The translations under genes were made by a program, and so were the position numbers. The notes beneath the pieces were generated by a model. The model did not search any database. It was not told the origin of the DNA and worked only from the letters and a program-made list of their open reading frames with translations. From an uncultured Clostridia bacterium (lineage in GTDB: Bacteria > Bacillota > Clostridia > TANB77 > CAG-508): a DNA stretch of 55,038 nt. Of this stretch, positions 30,580-40,150 are shown one piece after another; position 1 is the first letter of the stretch; every line of letters starts with the position of its first letter. Where the stretch lies: positions 1-55,038 of the forward strand of contig CALYBF010000001.1 in NCBI GenBank assembly GCA_944393755.1. Direction: 5' to 3'.

Positions 30580-32544
30580 TTATAATTCACAATTATTATA
30601 TAATACTAAATTTTTATCTAATATATCTTTTTCTCTTTTTGTGCAAGTTAATAAAATCACTTGATGATTTTTAAATTTATCATCTATGTATTTTAAAACA
30701 TTTTCTAGTCTTTCGTCATCAAAATATGCAAATGTTTCATCTAAAATAATTGGCATAGATTCTTTAGATAAATCTTCTATCATTGATAGTCTTAAAGATA
30801 AATACAGTTGGTCTATTGTTCCTACACTTAATTTAGAAGCAGGTATATAATCTCCATTTTCTATTTCTACAATTAAGCCTTCTTCATCATTAAATCTAAT
30901 ATTATTATATTTACCATTTGTAATATTAGAAATATTTTTAGATAATTCTTCTGTAAATTTAGGTGTTACTGAATTTTTCATATTAATATATGCATTTTCT
31001 AAAACCTGTTTTGCAAGCATAAAACTTAAGTTGTTTTTTTGAAGAGTTGACATTTTTTCTTTATTATTAACCAATTCTTCCTCTATTTTTGATAAATTAT
31101 CTAATTTTGGTTCTATATTTTTTTGATCTAATTCTAATTTATGAAGTTCTATGTTTTTATTATTTAATTCTTCTTGTAAATTTCTTAGTTCAAACTCTAT
31201 ATTTTCTAAATCAAGTAATTCATTTAATTTAGAACTTTCTATTAGGTCTAAATATTTATTCTTAATTTTTTCTTTTTCTAAATTTATTTTTAAATCAAGA
31301 TTGTTTTTTAGTTCTTGTAATTTGTTATCAATTTCTAAATTATTATTATTTAAAATTTCTACTTGTTGTTCCAAGCCGTTTATTTCTAAATTAATATTAT
31401 TTATTAATTCTTGTTTCTTTTCATTTTCTTTATTTTCTGTTTCTATTATTTTATTTAATTTATTTTTTTGTAAAAAATAATAAACTAAAACAGCTGGTAT
31501 TGTTAATAAAATAATATAATTTATAATCCTATTTTTAATAAATACAAATTGTAATACATTTATTAGTATAACTAAAATTGATAGTATTGAAACTTTTTTA
31601 TTTAAATTCTTTTTTTCTTTTTCTATTCTTTTACTATTTTTCTCATTATCAACTCCGTTTGCTAAAATATGGCTATTATTTTTCTCAATTTCTTTTCTTT
31701 TTTGTTTTAATAAATTTATTTTTTCTATATTTTCATTTTTAATATTTTCTTGGATATTTATTTTTTCTTTTTCTATTTTTTCTTTTTCTTCTAAAATTTT
31801 TATTTCTTTCATAAAATTATTTTGATTATCAAGTTCTTTTATTTCGTCTTTTAAATTATTTTTATTTTCTTCTATTTCATATTTAAAATCTTGATATTTA
31901 CTTAAATTTTGTTTTTCTGTTTCTAAATTTTCTATATTTCTTTCTAATATATTAATTGGTTTTTCTCTAGATTTTGTAGTACCTATTTCATCTAATTGTC
32001 TTCTATTTATTCTATCTACTGCTCTTTTATATGATACATTGTCTTCTCCAGTTCCAACCAAATTAGCTAGTTTTTGTACTAAAATGTTTTGCTCTTTATT
32101 TCCAAGTTTTACTTCTTGCTGTCCAACTACTAATGTAGATAAAAACAACTCTTCATCTACTTTTGTTTGTTCATAGAAAAATTCATTTCCTTTTGTTTTA
32201 TCTATATTAAATTCTTTTGATATATCTTCTTTATTTTCATTAAATATTTTTGGGTTTTTCTTTTTAAAATCTCTAAATACTTCATATTTATTTCCATTAT
32301 CTAATTCATATTCAATTCTTCCTGAAAAATCTTCACCACTCCAAGGCATATATCTTTCATAATTTGAATATTCTTTTCCATTTTTGTTTTTAGATATTCC
32401 ATAAACACTATCTACTATGAAGTTTAAAAGTGTTGATTTTCCTGCTTCGTTTTTACCATATACTATGTTTATTCCTGGTTTTAAATCTATTTCTTTCTCT
32501 TTTAACTTTCCATAAGAATTTATTTTTAATTTATTTATTTTCAA
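30580..32544 (-). CDS. YhaN-like SMC/Rad50-type ATPase with membrane segments
   Basis: A 654-aa ATPase. Walker A is GKNEAGKSTLLNFI and the signature/Walker B part is LSVGTIDQLYLSLRLSM...PIILDETFAYFDD. Long coiled coils lie between them. In the middle, two membrane helices (SILVILINVLQFVFI; YIILLTIPAVLVYYFL) interrupt the coiled coil, as in B. subtilis YhaN, rather than the zinc hook of SbcC. It starts at TTG 32544, 10 bp after its partner gene. The pair should process DNA ends at the membrane. Confidence 0.82.
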   Translation of the reverse strand: MKINKLKINSYGKLKEKEIDLKPGINIVYGKNEAGKSTLLNFIVDSVYGISKNKNGKEYSNYERYMPWSGEDFSGRIEYELDNGNKYEVFRDFKKKNPKIFNENKEDISKEFNIDKTKGNEFFYEQTKVDEELFLSTLVVGQQEVKLGNKEQNILVQKLANLVGTGEDNVSYKRAVDRINRRQLDEIGTTKSREKPINILERNIENLETEKQNLSKYQDFKYEIEENKNNLKDEIKELDNQNNFMKEIKILEEKEKIEKEKINIQENIKNENIEKINLLKQKRKEIEKNNSHILANGVDNEKNSKRIEKEKKNLNKKVSILSILVILINVLQFVFIKNRIINYIILLTIPAVLVYYFLQKNKLNKIIETENKENEKKQELINNINLEINGLEQQVEILNNNNLEIDNKLQELKNNLDLKINLEKEKIKNKYLDLIESSKLNELLDLENIEFELRNLQEELNNKNIELHKLELDQKNIEPKLDNLSKIEEELVNNKEKMSTLQKNNLSFMLAKQVLENAYINMKNSVTPKFTEELSKNISNITNGKYNNIRFNDEEGLIVEIENGDYIPASKLSVGTIDQLYLSLRLSMIEDLSKESMPIILDETFAYFDDERLENVLKYIDDKFKNHQVILLTCTKREKDILDKNLVLYNNCEL

Positions 32545-32554
32545 AATATCACCT

Positions 32555-33631
32555 CTATTTTAAAGCATCTAGACCTATTTCGATTGCTTTTTCTATTATT
32601 TCTTTTTTATCTTCTTCTGTACTTTCTAATTTTTCTAACATTTCTTTTACAAATAAGCCTCTTAATGTATTTTCGTTTGCTATTTTCTCTAATTCAACTG
32701 CTATTTTTGTTTCATCTTTTATCTTTATTATTCTTTCATCTAAAATATATTTTAGTAAATCATATTTATCTATTTCAAAATTTCTTCCACCTACTAATAT
32801 TATTTCCACATATTGATTAGGTTCGATTTCTAAAGAATTTATTTTTTCAATTAATTCTTCTTTTGAGTTTAAATTATCCACATTTACTTCTATTTTTGTG
32901 AATAACTTTTCATCTAATGGCACAAATTCTAATTTTAAACCATTATTTATTTCTCCAACTATCATACCATGTTTACCTAATTCATCAAAACCTAGAGAAA
33001 TAGTAGAACCTGGGTATACTATTTTTTGATTAGGATATGAATTATAATTAGGTTTATGTATATGACCTAATGCTACATAGTCAAAACCTTTTTCTTCTAA
33101 AACTTTACTAGATATTGGGTTATATGGCTTGTCATCTTTTTGACTGCCATCTAAATTTCCGTGTATTACTAAAATGTTTGGTTTTCCTTCATCTTCTAAA
33201 TTAAAATCTTCAATTCCACAACTATTACAGTAAAAATCATCAAAACTATAGCCATATATATTACAATCTGGCTCTTCTACTTTTTCTATAAAAGACTCAA
33301 ATATTTTTACATTTGAATTCCAATTAAATTTATTGTAGTATGAGTTTTTTACTTTTGGGTCGTGATTTCCTGCTGATATAAATATTTTCACATTTTCTAT
33401 TTCTTTAAATAAATTATTTATATATTCTATTGTTGTTTGTTTTATATATTTGTGTTCGTACAAATCTCCTGAAATAAATAAATAATCTACATTTTTTTCT
33501 TTTATATATTCTATTATTTTCTTAAATACTTTTCTTTGTTCTAACCTTCTTAAGTCTCCCATTATACCTTTATCTGATAAGCTTGTAAATGCACTATCTA
33601 AATGCATATCTGCTATATGAATGAATTTCAT
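32555..33631 (-). CDS. YhaO/SbcD-like DNA exonuclease subunit
   Basis: A 358-aa metallophosphoesterase of the Mre11/SbcD group: FIHIADMHLDSAF, LFISGDLYEH, ISAGNHDP, ILVIHGNLDG and ALGHIHKPN are the metal-binding motifs. It is followed directly by the YhaN-like ATPase. Together they resemble a small Mre11-Rad50 complex, YhaO-YhaN. Confidence 0.88.
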   Translation of the reverse strand: MKFIHIADMHLDSAFTSLSDKGIMGDLRRLEQRKVFKKIIEYIKEKNVDYLFISGDLYEHKYIKQTTIEYINNLFKEIENVKIFISAGNHDPKVKNSYYNKFNWNSNVKIFESFIEKVEEPDCNIYGYSFDDFYCNSCGIEDFNLEDEGKPNILVIHGNLDGSQKDDKPYNPISSKVLEEKGFDYVALGHIHKPNYNSYPNQKIVYPGSTISLGFDELGKHGMIVGEINNGLKLEFVPLDEKLFTKIEVNVDNLNSKEELIEKINSLEIEPNQYVEIILVGGRNFEIDKYDLLKYILDERIIKIKDETKIAVELEKIANENTLRGLFVKEMLEKLESTEEDKKEIIEKAIEIGLDALK

Positions 33632-33893
33632 TTTCTCACCTCTGAAATATTCTACTATATTTTTTTTATTTTTACAAGCAATTTGCGAAAAAAGTTTCGC
33701 AAAAAAAATAACTATACTATCTAAAACTAGACTATATAGTTATTTTAAAATTAATTTTTTACTTATTATTTATTTTATATATAAAGTGTTTCGCAAATAA
33801 TGGTTAATAACGATAGTACAAACCTATAATGGTTACTTAAATTGTAAAATATAAAATATAAGATATATTATAATATGTTCCTAATTCTAATGT

Positions 33894-33980
33894 TTATTCT
33901 ATTATTTCTTTTGGTATCATTTTATCTTCATATTTTCTAATACTTCTTCTTTCTTTTATATTTTTAATAACTTCGTTCAT
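33894..33980 (-). pseudogene. Nitroreductase N-terminal remnant
   Basis: A 28-codon frame, MNEVIKNIKERRSIRKYEDKMI-PKEIIE then stop, is the start of a nitroreductase-family protein (the RRSIRKYxxxxI opening binds FMN). The remaining ~150 residues are absent. It begins 12 nt after the ddl stop codon. The rest of the 360-bp gap between ddl and the YhaO-like gene shows only AT-rich sequence and a small stem. Confidence 0.7.
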
Positions 33981-33991
33981 AAATACCACTT

Positions 33992-35044
33992 CTATTTTTC
34001 TAAACTTAAATTTATTAATCTTGTAATTAACTCTCTATATGGAATACCACTTTTCTCAAACATTTTAGGATACATACTAATACTTGTAAAACCTGGCATT
34101 GTATTTATTTCATTTATAATTATTTTATTAGTTTTATTTTCTACAAAAAAATCTACTCTAGATAGCCCTTTTCCATCTATTGCTTTAAAAGCTTTTATAG
34201 CTTGTTTTCTTATTTCTTCTGATATCTCTTCTGGAATCTCTGCCGGTATTTCTGTTTTTGATTCTTCATTTTTATATTTAGCATCATAACTATAAAATTC
34301 ATCTGCTGATTTTATTTCACCAACGCAAGATGCAATTACTTCTTCATTTCCTAAAACTGCACACTCTATTTCTCTTCCATTTATTCCTTGTTCTATTAAA
34401 ATTTTGTTATCAAACTCAGAAGCATATTCTATATTTTCTATAAGTTCCTTTTCACTTTCTGCTTTTTTTACTCCTACACTTGAGCCTGAATTTGATGGTT
34501 TTACAAACATAGGGAACTCTAAATTTTCTGTTATTTTCTTAGCAATTTCTTTTAAATCTAAAATTTTTTCATTTAAATTTTTATCTATATAAATATATGT
34601 ATCTTTATATTTTCTTACATATTCATATGGTGTTTGATTAAGCCCAGCTTTTTCAAATACTATTTTGGTATAAACTTTATCCATACCAACACTAGAAGCT
34701 AATACTCTACAACCAACATATGGTATTTTTAATAATTCAAATAAACCTTGTATAGTTCCGTCTTCTCCATATAGCCCGTGTAATACTGGAAATACCACAT
34801 CTAGTTTTTGTAAATATTCTTCTATATTTTCTATCTCAATTATGTTTTCAACTTCTGCTCCTAGTTCTCTTTTTTTACCGTCTTCAATAAATATATACCA
34901 TTTCCCTTGTTTATCTATATATATTGGAAATACTTCAAATTTCTTTCTATCTATATTTCCAAGTATAGAACCAGCAGATACTACAGATACTTCGTTTTCT
35001 GTAGACATACCACCAAATATAACTCCTACTTTTATTTTTTCCAT
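33992..35044 (-). CDS. ddl: D-alanine--D-alanine ligase
   Basis: A 350-aa ATP-grasp enzyme that makes the D-Ala-D-Ala dipeptide of peptidoglycan. N-terminal VGVIFGGMSTENEVSVVSA, the ATP-grasp part PMFVKPSNSGSSVGV and the metal-binding NEINTMPGFTS. The position after SEVSV corresponds to the Tyr/Phe loop region that sets D-Ala or D-lactate use; the loop could not be assigned by eye. It overlaps murF by 13 nt, coupling synthesis and ligation of the dipeptide. Confidence 0.95.
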   Translation of the reverse strand: MEKIKVGVIFGGMSTENEVSVVSAGSILGNIDRKKFEVFPIYIDKQGKWYIFIEDGKKRELGAEVENIIEIENIEEYLQKLDVVFPVLHGLYGEDGTIQGLFELLKIPYVGCRVLASSVGMDKVYTKIVFEKAGLNQTPYEYVRKYKDTYIYIDKNLNEKILDLKEIAKKITENLEFPMFVKPSNSGSSVGVKKAESEKELIENIEYASEFDNKILIEQGINGREIECAVLGNEEVIASCVGEIKSADEFYSYDAKYKNEESKTEIPAEIPEEISEEIRKQAIKAFKAIDGKGLSRVDFFVENKTNKIIINEINTMPGFTSISMYPKMFEKSGIPYRELITRLINLSLEK

Positions 35045-36426
35045 AAATCAATCACCTCTTCTGCTATTTTATAAAACTTCATACCATTTGATGCTTTAAA
35101 TAAAATAACATCATTATTTTTAACTATTTTTTCTAATAAAGGTTTTATCTCTTCTGTTTTTCTTAAATAATAAACCTTTTCTTTATTCGCACTTTCTCTT
35201 GCCACATCTGCTATATATCTCGCATTTTCGCCACAGGATATTAATATATCTATATTATTTTTTACAACCTCTTTACCTACTTTTTTGTGTAGTTCTTCTG
35301 AAAAATCTCCTAGTTCAAACATATCTCCTAGCACTGCTATTTTTCTTTCTTTAAATTCTGATAATACTTTTAATGATGCTGCCATTGACTCTAAACTTGC
35401 ATTATATGCATCATTTATTATTTTTATACCATTTTTTAGTTCTACTATATCCATCCTTTTTTTAGTAAGTTCAAAACTTTCTATTCCTTCTTTTATTTTA
35501 TCTTCTTCTATTTTTAAAACTTCTCCTACTGTTATTGCGCATAAAGCATTTAATATAAAATGTTCTCCACCTACTGGTACATTTATTTTTTCTTCTACAT
35601 TATTTATTTTACAAGTAAATGTACTTTTATTTTCTTCTAATTTAATTTCTTTTGCCATAATATCACTTTGTTCTTTAATTCCATAGGTTTTTATATTATA
35701 ATTTTCTTTATTTTCCTCATACCATTTATGTAATAAATCATTATCATTATTGATAATTACTGCTTCCTTTTTACTTCCTTCTAATATTTCTAATTTTGCT
35801 TTTAATATATTTTCTCTTGACCCTAAATTTCCTATATGTGATGTCCCTATATTTGTTATTATACAAATAGTTGGTTTTGCAATTGATGTAAGCAAAGATA
35901 TTTCTCCAAAATGGTTCATACCCATTTCTATAACAGCTACTTCTTCATCTTGTAATCTTAGTATTGTAAGTGGTAAGCCTATATTATTATTATTATTTCC
36001 TTCTGTTTTTAATGTTTTATATTTTTTAGATACTACATTTGCTACTATGTCTTTTGTACTTGTTTTTCCCACACTTCCTGTTATTGCAATTACTGGTATG
36101 TTATATAGACTTCTTTTATATCTTGCTATACTATACAAAGCTTCTAATGTGTCTTCTACTTTTATTATGTTTTTATCTGCCCATTTTTTTAATTTTTCGT
36201 CTTCGATTTGCACATTTTGTACTATAACTGTGGAAGCTCCATTTTCTAATGCTTTTTCCCAGAATAAATTTCCGTCAAAAGTTTCACCCTTTATTCCTAT
36301 ATAACAATCTCCTTCTTTTATTGTTCTTGTGTCTTTTGAATAACTCATGCAAACATATTCTTCATTTCCTACTAATAATTTTCCTTTTGTTGCTTCTATT
36401 ATATTTTTAATACTTAAATCTTTCAT
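35032..36426 (-). CDS. murF: UDP-MurNAc-tripeptide--D-Ala-D-Ala ligase
   Basis: A 464-aa Mur ligase that adds the D-Ala-D-Ala made by the next gene. ATP site VIAITGSVGKTSTKDIVANV, then TEGNNNNNIGLPLTIL, EMGMNHFGEISLLTSIAKP and NDAYNASLESMAASLKVL. Normal length, and translation is coupled with ddl. Confidence 0.95.
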   Translation of the reverse strand: MKDLSIKNIIEATKGKLLVGNEEYVCMSYSKDTRTIKEGDCYIGIKGETFDGNLFWEKALENGASTVIVQNVQIEDEKLKKWADKNIIKVEDTLEALYSIARYKRSLYNIPVIAITGSVGKTSTKDIVANVVSKKYKTLKTEGNNNNNIGLPLTILRLQDEEVAVIEMGMNHFGEISLLTSIAKPTICIITNIGTSHIGNLGSRENILKAKLEILEGSKKEAVIINNDNDLLHKWYEENKENYNIKTYGIKEQSDIMAKEIKLEENKSTFTCKINNVEEKINVPVGGEHFILNALCAITVGEVLKIEEDKIKEGIESFELTKKRMDIVELKNGIKIINDAYNASLESMAASLKVLSEFKERKIAVLGDMFELGDFSEELHKKVGKEVVKNNIDILISCGENARYIADVARESANKEKVYYLRKTEEIKPLLEKIVKNNDVILFKASNGMKFYKIAEEVIDLWKK

Positions 36427-36593
36427 CTCTTCTCCTTTTCTTCTTTTGGTAAATTATATGTCTTTTTCTCTTCTTTTGCAACTAATTTTAAAATCATTTC
36501 ATAATTTTAATGTGTTTTATTTTTTCAGTTCATAGTTTAATTTAGCATTTTTACCACTTATATTATTATATTTTTTAATTAATTAAGAAAATT

Positions 36594-36617
36594 AAAAGAC
36601 CTAAATCGGTCTTTTAA
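36594..36617. terminator. Terminator between murF promoter region and DUF4143 copy 2
   Basis: AAAAGACC-TAAATC-GGTCTTTT. It lies at the 3' end of the DUF4143 gene, whose stop codon overlaps it, with a T run on the minus strand side. Confidence 0.65.
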
Positions 36618-37882
36618 TCTTTTAAACATCCTATGGGAACTACTAATATTCCTTCTTCAGTAGTGTAAGCCATTTCTGTTCCTGTAATTACCATTAAAAA
36701 TTCTGGCTTGCCTAGTTTAGGTTCATTTTCTATTATCAGTTTTTGTAACTCTAATAAATGTTCTTCCGCTTCTTTTACTCTTGTTCCTCCTAACTTTGTT
36801 TCTATTAGTGCATATCTTCCATCGTCAAAATGCACAACATTATCACACTCCAAATTATATCTATCTCTATAATGTTTTAAAGTACCACCTATTGAACTAA
36901 CATATACACTTAAATCTCTATTTACTAAATTCTCAAATAAAAGCCCATATGTTTCAATATCAAGCATTATTTCTTTTGGAGAACATCCTAATGCTGCAAC
37001 TGCTAATGATGGATCTATCATACTTTTTTTATTTGCTGTTCTTATTGATGTTTTACTTCTAATATTAGGATTCCACGCTTCAATTGCATCTATTATATAT
37101 AATCTTTTTAAAATATTCATATAGTCCATTATGGTTCTATCACTAACATCTGAATAATTTGCTCTTACATCTGCAATTATTGACTGATTAGAACCTATTG
37201 TAGAAACTTGTCTTGCATATGCTTTTAATATAGCTCTCGCTAAACTAGGATTTCTTTTTACTCCATCTACTTTTGAAATGTCAGATTCGCATAATACATC
37301 TATATAATTTTTTGCTATTTGCAATGCTTGTTTTTCTGGTAAATTAATAGAACTTGGCCATCCTCCACGACAAAGCACGTGTGCAATTTTTTCATAGTCT
37401 AAATCTGTCCTTATTCCATCTATTTCTCTTTTTCCGTCTAATATATCTTTTAGAGAAATTTTCCCATTAGAATCTCCACTTTCGAATAATGTCATTGGTT
37501 TCATAGTTATAAAAGAAAATCTTCCTACGCCACTATGCATTGTATCATCTTCTTTTGGCGTTGCTGAACCTGTAAGAATATATTGATTGGTTTCTCCTAT
37601 ATTATCTATTGAATATCTAACTGCATTCCATAACTTTGGTACTATTTGCCACTCATCAATTAATCTTGGCTTTTCACCTTCCAGCAACAAAGATGGTCTC
37701 GTATTTGCAAGCTCTATATAATTCTCTTGTAAATCCGGGTTTTGCATTTCTAATACACTTTTTGCAACCTGTTTTGCACTAGTCGTTTTCCCACACCATT
37801 TCGGTCCTTTTATAACTACTGCACCTGATATAGATAATTTTTCTTTTATTTCTTTATCAACTATTCTTTTAATATATTTCAT
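36614..37882 (-). CDS. DUF4143-type AAA ATPase, copy 2
   Basis: A 422-aa ATPase. VVIKGPKWCGKTTSAKQVA (Walker A), RLIDEWQIVPKLW (Walker B), sensor QYILTGSATP, arginine-finger region GVGRFSFITMKPMTLFESGDS, and a C-terminal nuclease-like GRYALIETKLGG. It is closely paralogous to the gene at 47606 (same length, same motifs). Preceded by a promoter abutting four 23-bp repeats. Function of the family is unknown; the nuclease-like tail and mobility suggest a selfish or defence role. Confidence 0.85.
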   Translation of the reverse strand: MKYIKRIVDKEIKEKLSISGAVVIKGPKWCGKTTSAKQVAKSVLEMQNPDLQENYIELANTRPSLLLEGEKPRLIDEWQIVPKLWNAVRYSIDNIGETNQYILTGSATPKEDDTMHSGVGRFSFITMKPMTLFESGDSNGKISLKDILDGKREIDGIRTDLDYEKIAHVLCRGGWPSSINLPEKQALQIAKNYIDVLCESDISKVDGVKRNPSLARAILKAYARQVSTIGSNQSIIADVRANYSDVSDRTIMDYMNILKRLYIIDAIEAWNPNIRSKTSIRTANKKSMIDPSLAVAALGCSPKEIMLDIETYGLLFENLVNRDLSVYVSSIGGTLKHYRDRYNLECDNVVHFDDGRYALIETKLGGTRVKEAEEHLLELQKLIIENEPKLGKPEFLMVITGTEMAYTTEEGILVVPIGCLKD

Positions 37883-37903
37883 TTTCTCACCTCTATATTA
37901 TAT

Positions 37904-37932
37904 ATTATACACTTTTTAAAATTTTATTTCAA
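37904..37932 (-). promoter_or_regulatory. Promoter of DUF4143 copy 2
   Basis: TTGAAA (37932-37927), 17 bp, TATAAT (37909-37904), followed by the SD GAGGTGAG. The -35 lies inside the first 23-bp iteron. Confidence 0.75.
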
Positions 37933-38012
37933 TATTTTGAGGTAATTTATTTCGTAATTTTGAGTCATTTTATTTCATATTTTTGCGGTATTTCATTTCC
38001 AACTTTTGCGGT
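37921..38012. repeat. Four 23-bp iterons upstream of DUF4143 copy 2
   Basis: Units at 37921, 37944, 37967 and 37990, each exactly 23 bp, consensus ATTTTATTTCNNNNTTTTGNGGT, and a degenerate fifth. They start at the promoter and extend away from the gene. Period 23 places binding sites on nearly the same face of the helix. Confidence 0.8.
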
Positions 38013-38113
38013 AATTTCTTTTATATTTTTTATCCCCCTTTAATACTATAACTAATACTATTCTTTAATTTCCTCAGAAATTTTATCACATTTTATTTTT
38101 TATTTACTATTTT

Positions 38114-38143
38114 AAAAGCCTAGAGTTATTACTCTAAGCTTCT
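38114..38143 (-). terminator. Terminator of the SASP gene
   Basis: On the minus strand, AAGC(TT)AGAGTAATAACTCTAGGCTT with a following T run. Confidence 0.65.
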
Positions 38144-38150
38144 TATTTTC

Positions 38151-38315
38151 TTATTCTACTGTTCTATTTGCTATTTCAATTGCTTTTTTTACAATATTCC
38201 CACAGTCTTTAGATGAAACATTTGCCCAAGAACCACCGTCTTTTTTAACTGTGTCATATACTCCTAGTTCTTTTGCTATTTCTTCTCTTAAATTATTTGA
38301 TATTAACTTACTCAT
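38151..38315 (-). CDS. Alpha/beta-type small acid-soluble spore protein
   Basis: 54 aa from ATG 38315 (SD AAGGAGG): MSKLISNNLREEIAKELGVYD, then WANVSSKDCGNIVKKAIEIANR. The G/A-x-V-S-S-K-x-x-G-x-x-V segment is the family signature. It coats and protects spore DNA and is made in the forespore under sigma-G. A longer in-frame extension lacks an SD and is rejected. Confidence 0.88.
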   Translation of the reverse strand: MSKLISNNLREEIAKELGVYDTVKKDGGSWANVSSKDCGNIVKKAIEIANRTVE

Positions 38316-38507
38316 AATATCCTCCTTGTAAATTTTCTTAAAATAGAAAATTTCATAAATTGGACTCATAAAACTTAAATAAAAGTTTTATAATTATAGT
38401 ATATACAATTTTTAAAAATTTATTTTGACAATTTTTTATATAAATATATATTTTTTTACAAAAAAATATGCTATAATTAAATAGATACTTAGCAAAGGGA
38501 GAGTTAA

Positions 38508-40109
38508 ATGAGCGTTAAAGAAGTTGAAAAAGAAATTAAAGAAGAAGTAAAGCAAGAAAATAAAAAATTAGAAAAAAATTTGAAAACCGAAGAAACTACA
38601 GCTATAGTAAAAAAAGATGAAAATAACGATGTTCTAAAATTTGAACCTTTAAAAAAAGAAAAGAAAAGTGTTTTATCAATTTTAGGTATTTTAGTTTTTA
38701 TTATTATAGCTATTTTTATTATTGCTTTTTTAATTTTTACAGGATACAATGCTTTAAACCAAAATATGGCATTTGGTGTACATATTAAAGGTATTGATGT
38801 TTCAAATATGAGTAAAGATGAAGCAAGAACTACTATTGAAAATTATATTAATCAATCTTTACCACAAGAAATAACTTTAAAACACGGTGATTATCAAGCA
38901 ACTATATCTCTAGAACAAATAGAAACTAGTTTTGATATAAAAGATGCCGTAAATAAAGCTTATAGTGTTGGTAGACAAGGAAATATTTTCCAAAATAATT
39001 TTTATGTTTTATCTTCTATGTTTGGAAATGTTAATATAGAACCAACTGTAAATCTTAATAGCGAGCAATTAACTGCAAATCTTAATGAAATCTCTTCACA
39101 ATTACCTGACAAAGTTATTGAAAGTAGTTATTATATAGAAGATAATAATTTAATAATAACAACAGGAAAAGAAGGTGTAGTTGTTGATATAGATGCTACT
39201 ATAAAAGCTATAAAAAATGGACTTTCTAATTTAGAAACTATAAACCAACCTATAGAAATTGTTGTGGCAAATAAAACACCTACTCCTATTGATATAGATA
39301 AAATACATACTGAAATATATAAAGAGCCAAAAGATGCATATTATACGCAAGATCCATTTTCTGTATATCCTTCTGAAAATGGTTTAGATTTTAATATATC
39401 AGTAGAAGAAGCCAAAGCTATGATTGCAAGTAATTCTTCTGAAGAATATACAATTCCATTAAAAACACTTTATCCAAATGTTACAACTAATATGATAGGA
39501 ACAGAAGCTTTTCCAGACTTACTTGCACAATTTTCAACATACTATTCTACACGTGATAAAGACAGAACTACTAATTTAAGATTAGCTGCAAATAAAGTAA
39601 ATGGTACTGTATTAATGCCTGGTGAGACTTTTTCATATAACAAAGTAGTAGGCGCTAGAACTATTGCTGCAGGTTATAAAGAAGCTCCAATATATGTAAG
39701 TGGAGAAGTTGTTGATGGTTTAGGTGGTGGTATTTGTCAAATATCTTCTACAATTTATAATGCTGTTATATACGCAAACCTTGATATTGTAGAAAGAACT
39801 AATCACCAATTTGTACCTTCATATGTAAAAGCAAGTAGAGATGCAACTGTTGTTTATGGTACACTTGATTTTCAATTTAAGAATAATAGAAATTACCCTA
39901 TAAAAATACTTTGTACCGTTTCTGGCGGAGTTGCAACTTGTCAAATTTTTGGTTTAAAACAAGATGACGACTACGAAGTTGAAATTTCAGCATATGAAAC
40001 TGGTAGAACTGCAAATTCAATTTATTCAGAAGCATATAAGATCTTAAAACGTAATGGGCAAGTAGTTGATAAAGTATTACTTTCAAGAGATACATATAAA
40101 AGACATTAA
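38508..40109 (+). CDS. VanW family membrane-anchored protein
   Basis: A 533-aa protein. A charged cytoplasmic tail of about 50 residues precedes one transmembrane helix (VLSILGILVFIIIAIFIIAF). Two peptidoglycan-binding-like repeats (PG_binding_4 type) follow. The C-terminal VanW domain has GETFSYNKVVGARTIAAGY and GGGICQISSTIYNAVIYANLDIVERTNH. It acts at the cell wall; the precise activity is unknown. The -10 TGCTATAAT at 38469-38477 is an extended -10 without a good -35. Confidence 0.9.
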   Translation: MSVKEVEKEIKEEVKQENKKLEKNLKTEETTAIVKKDENNDVLKFEPLKKEKKSVLSILGILVFIIIAIFIIAFLIFTGYNALNQNMAFGVHIKGIDVSNMSKDEARTTIENYINQSLPQEITLKHGDYQATISLEQIETSFDIKDAVNKAYSVGRQGNIFQNNFYVLSSMFGNVNIEPTVNLNSEQLTANLNEISSQLPDKVIESSYYIEDNNLIITTGKEGVVVDIDATIKAIKNGLSNLETINQPIEIVVANKTPTPIDIDKIHTEIYKEPKDAYYTQDPFSVYPSENGLDFNISVEEAKAMIASNSSEEYTIPLKTLYPNVTTNMIGTEAFPDLLAQFSTYYSTRDKDRTTNLRLAANKVNGTVLMPGETFSYNKVVGARTIAAGYKEAPIYVSGEVVDGLGGGICQISSTIYNAVIYANLDIVERTNHQFVPSYVKASRDATVVYGTLDFQFKNNRNYPIKILCTVSGGVATCQIFGLKQDDDYEVEISAYETGRTANSIYSEAYKILKRNGQVVDKVLLSRDTYKRH

Positions 40110-40115
40110 ATTTTT

Positions 40116-40148
40116 AAATAGGATTCCTAAAATTGGAATCCTATTTTT
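40116..40148. terminator. Bidirectional terminator
   Basis: AAATAGGATTCC-TAAAATT-GGAATCCTATTT with T runs on both sides, between vanW-like and ypeB. Confidence 0.8.
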
Positions 40149-40150
40149 AT

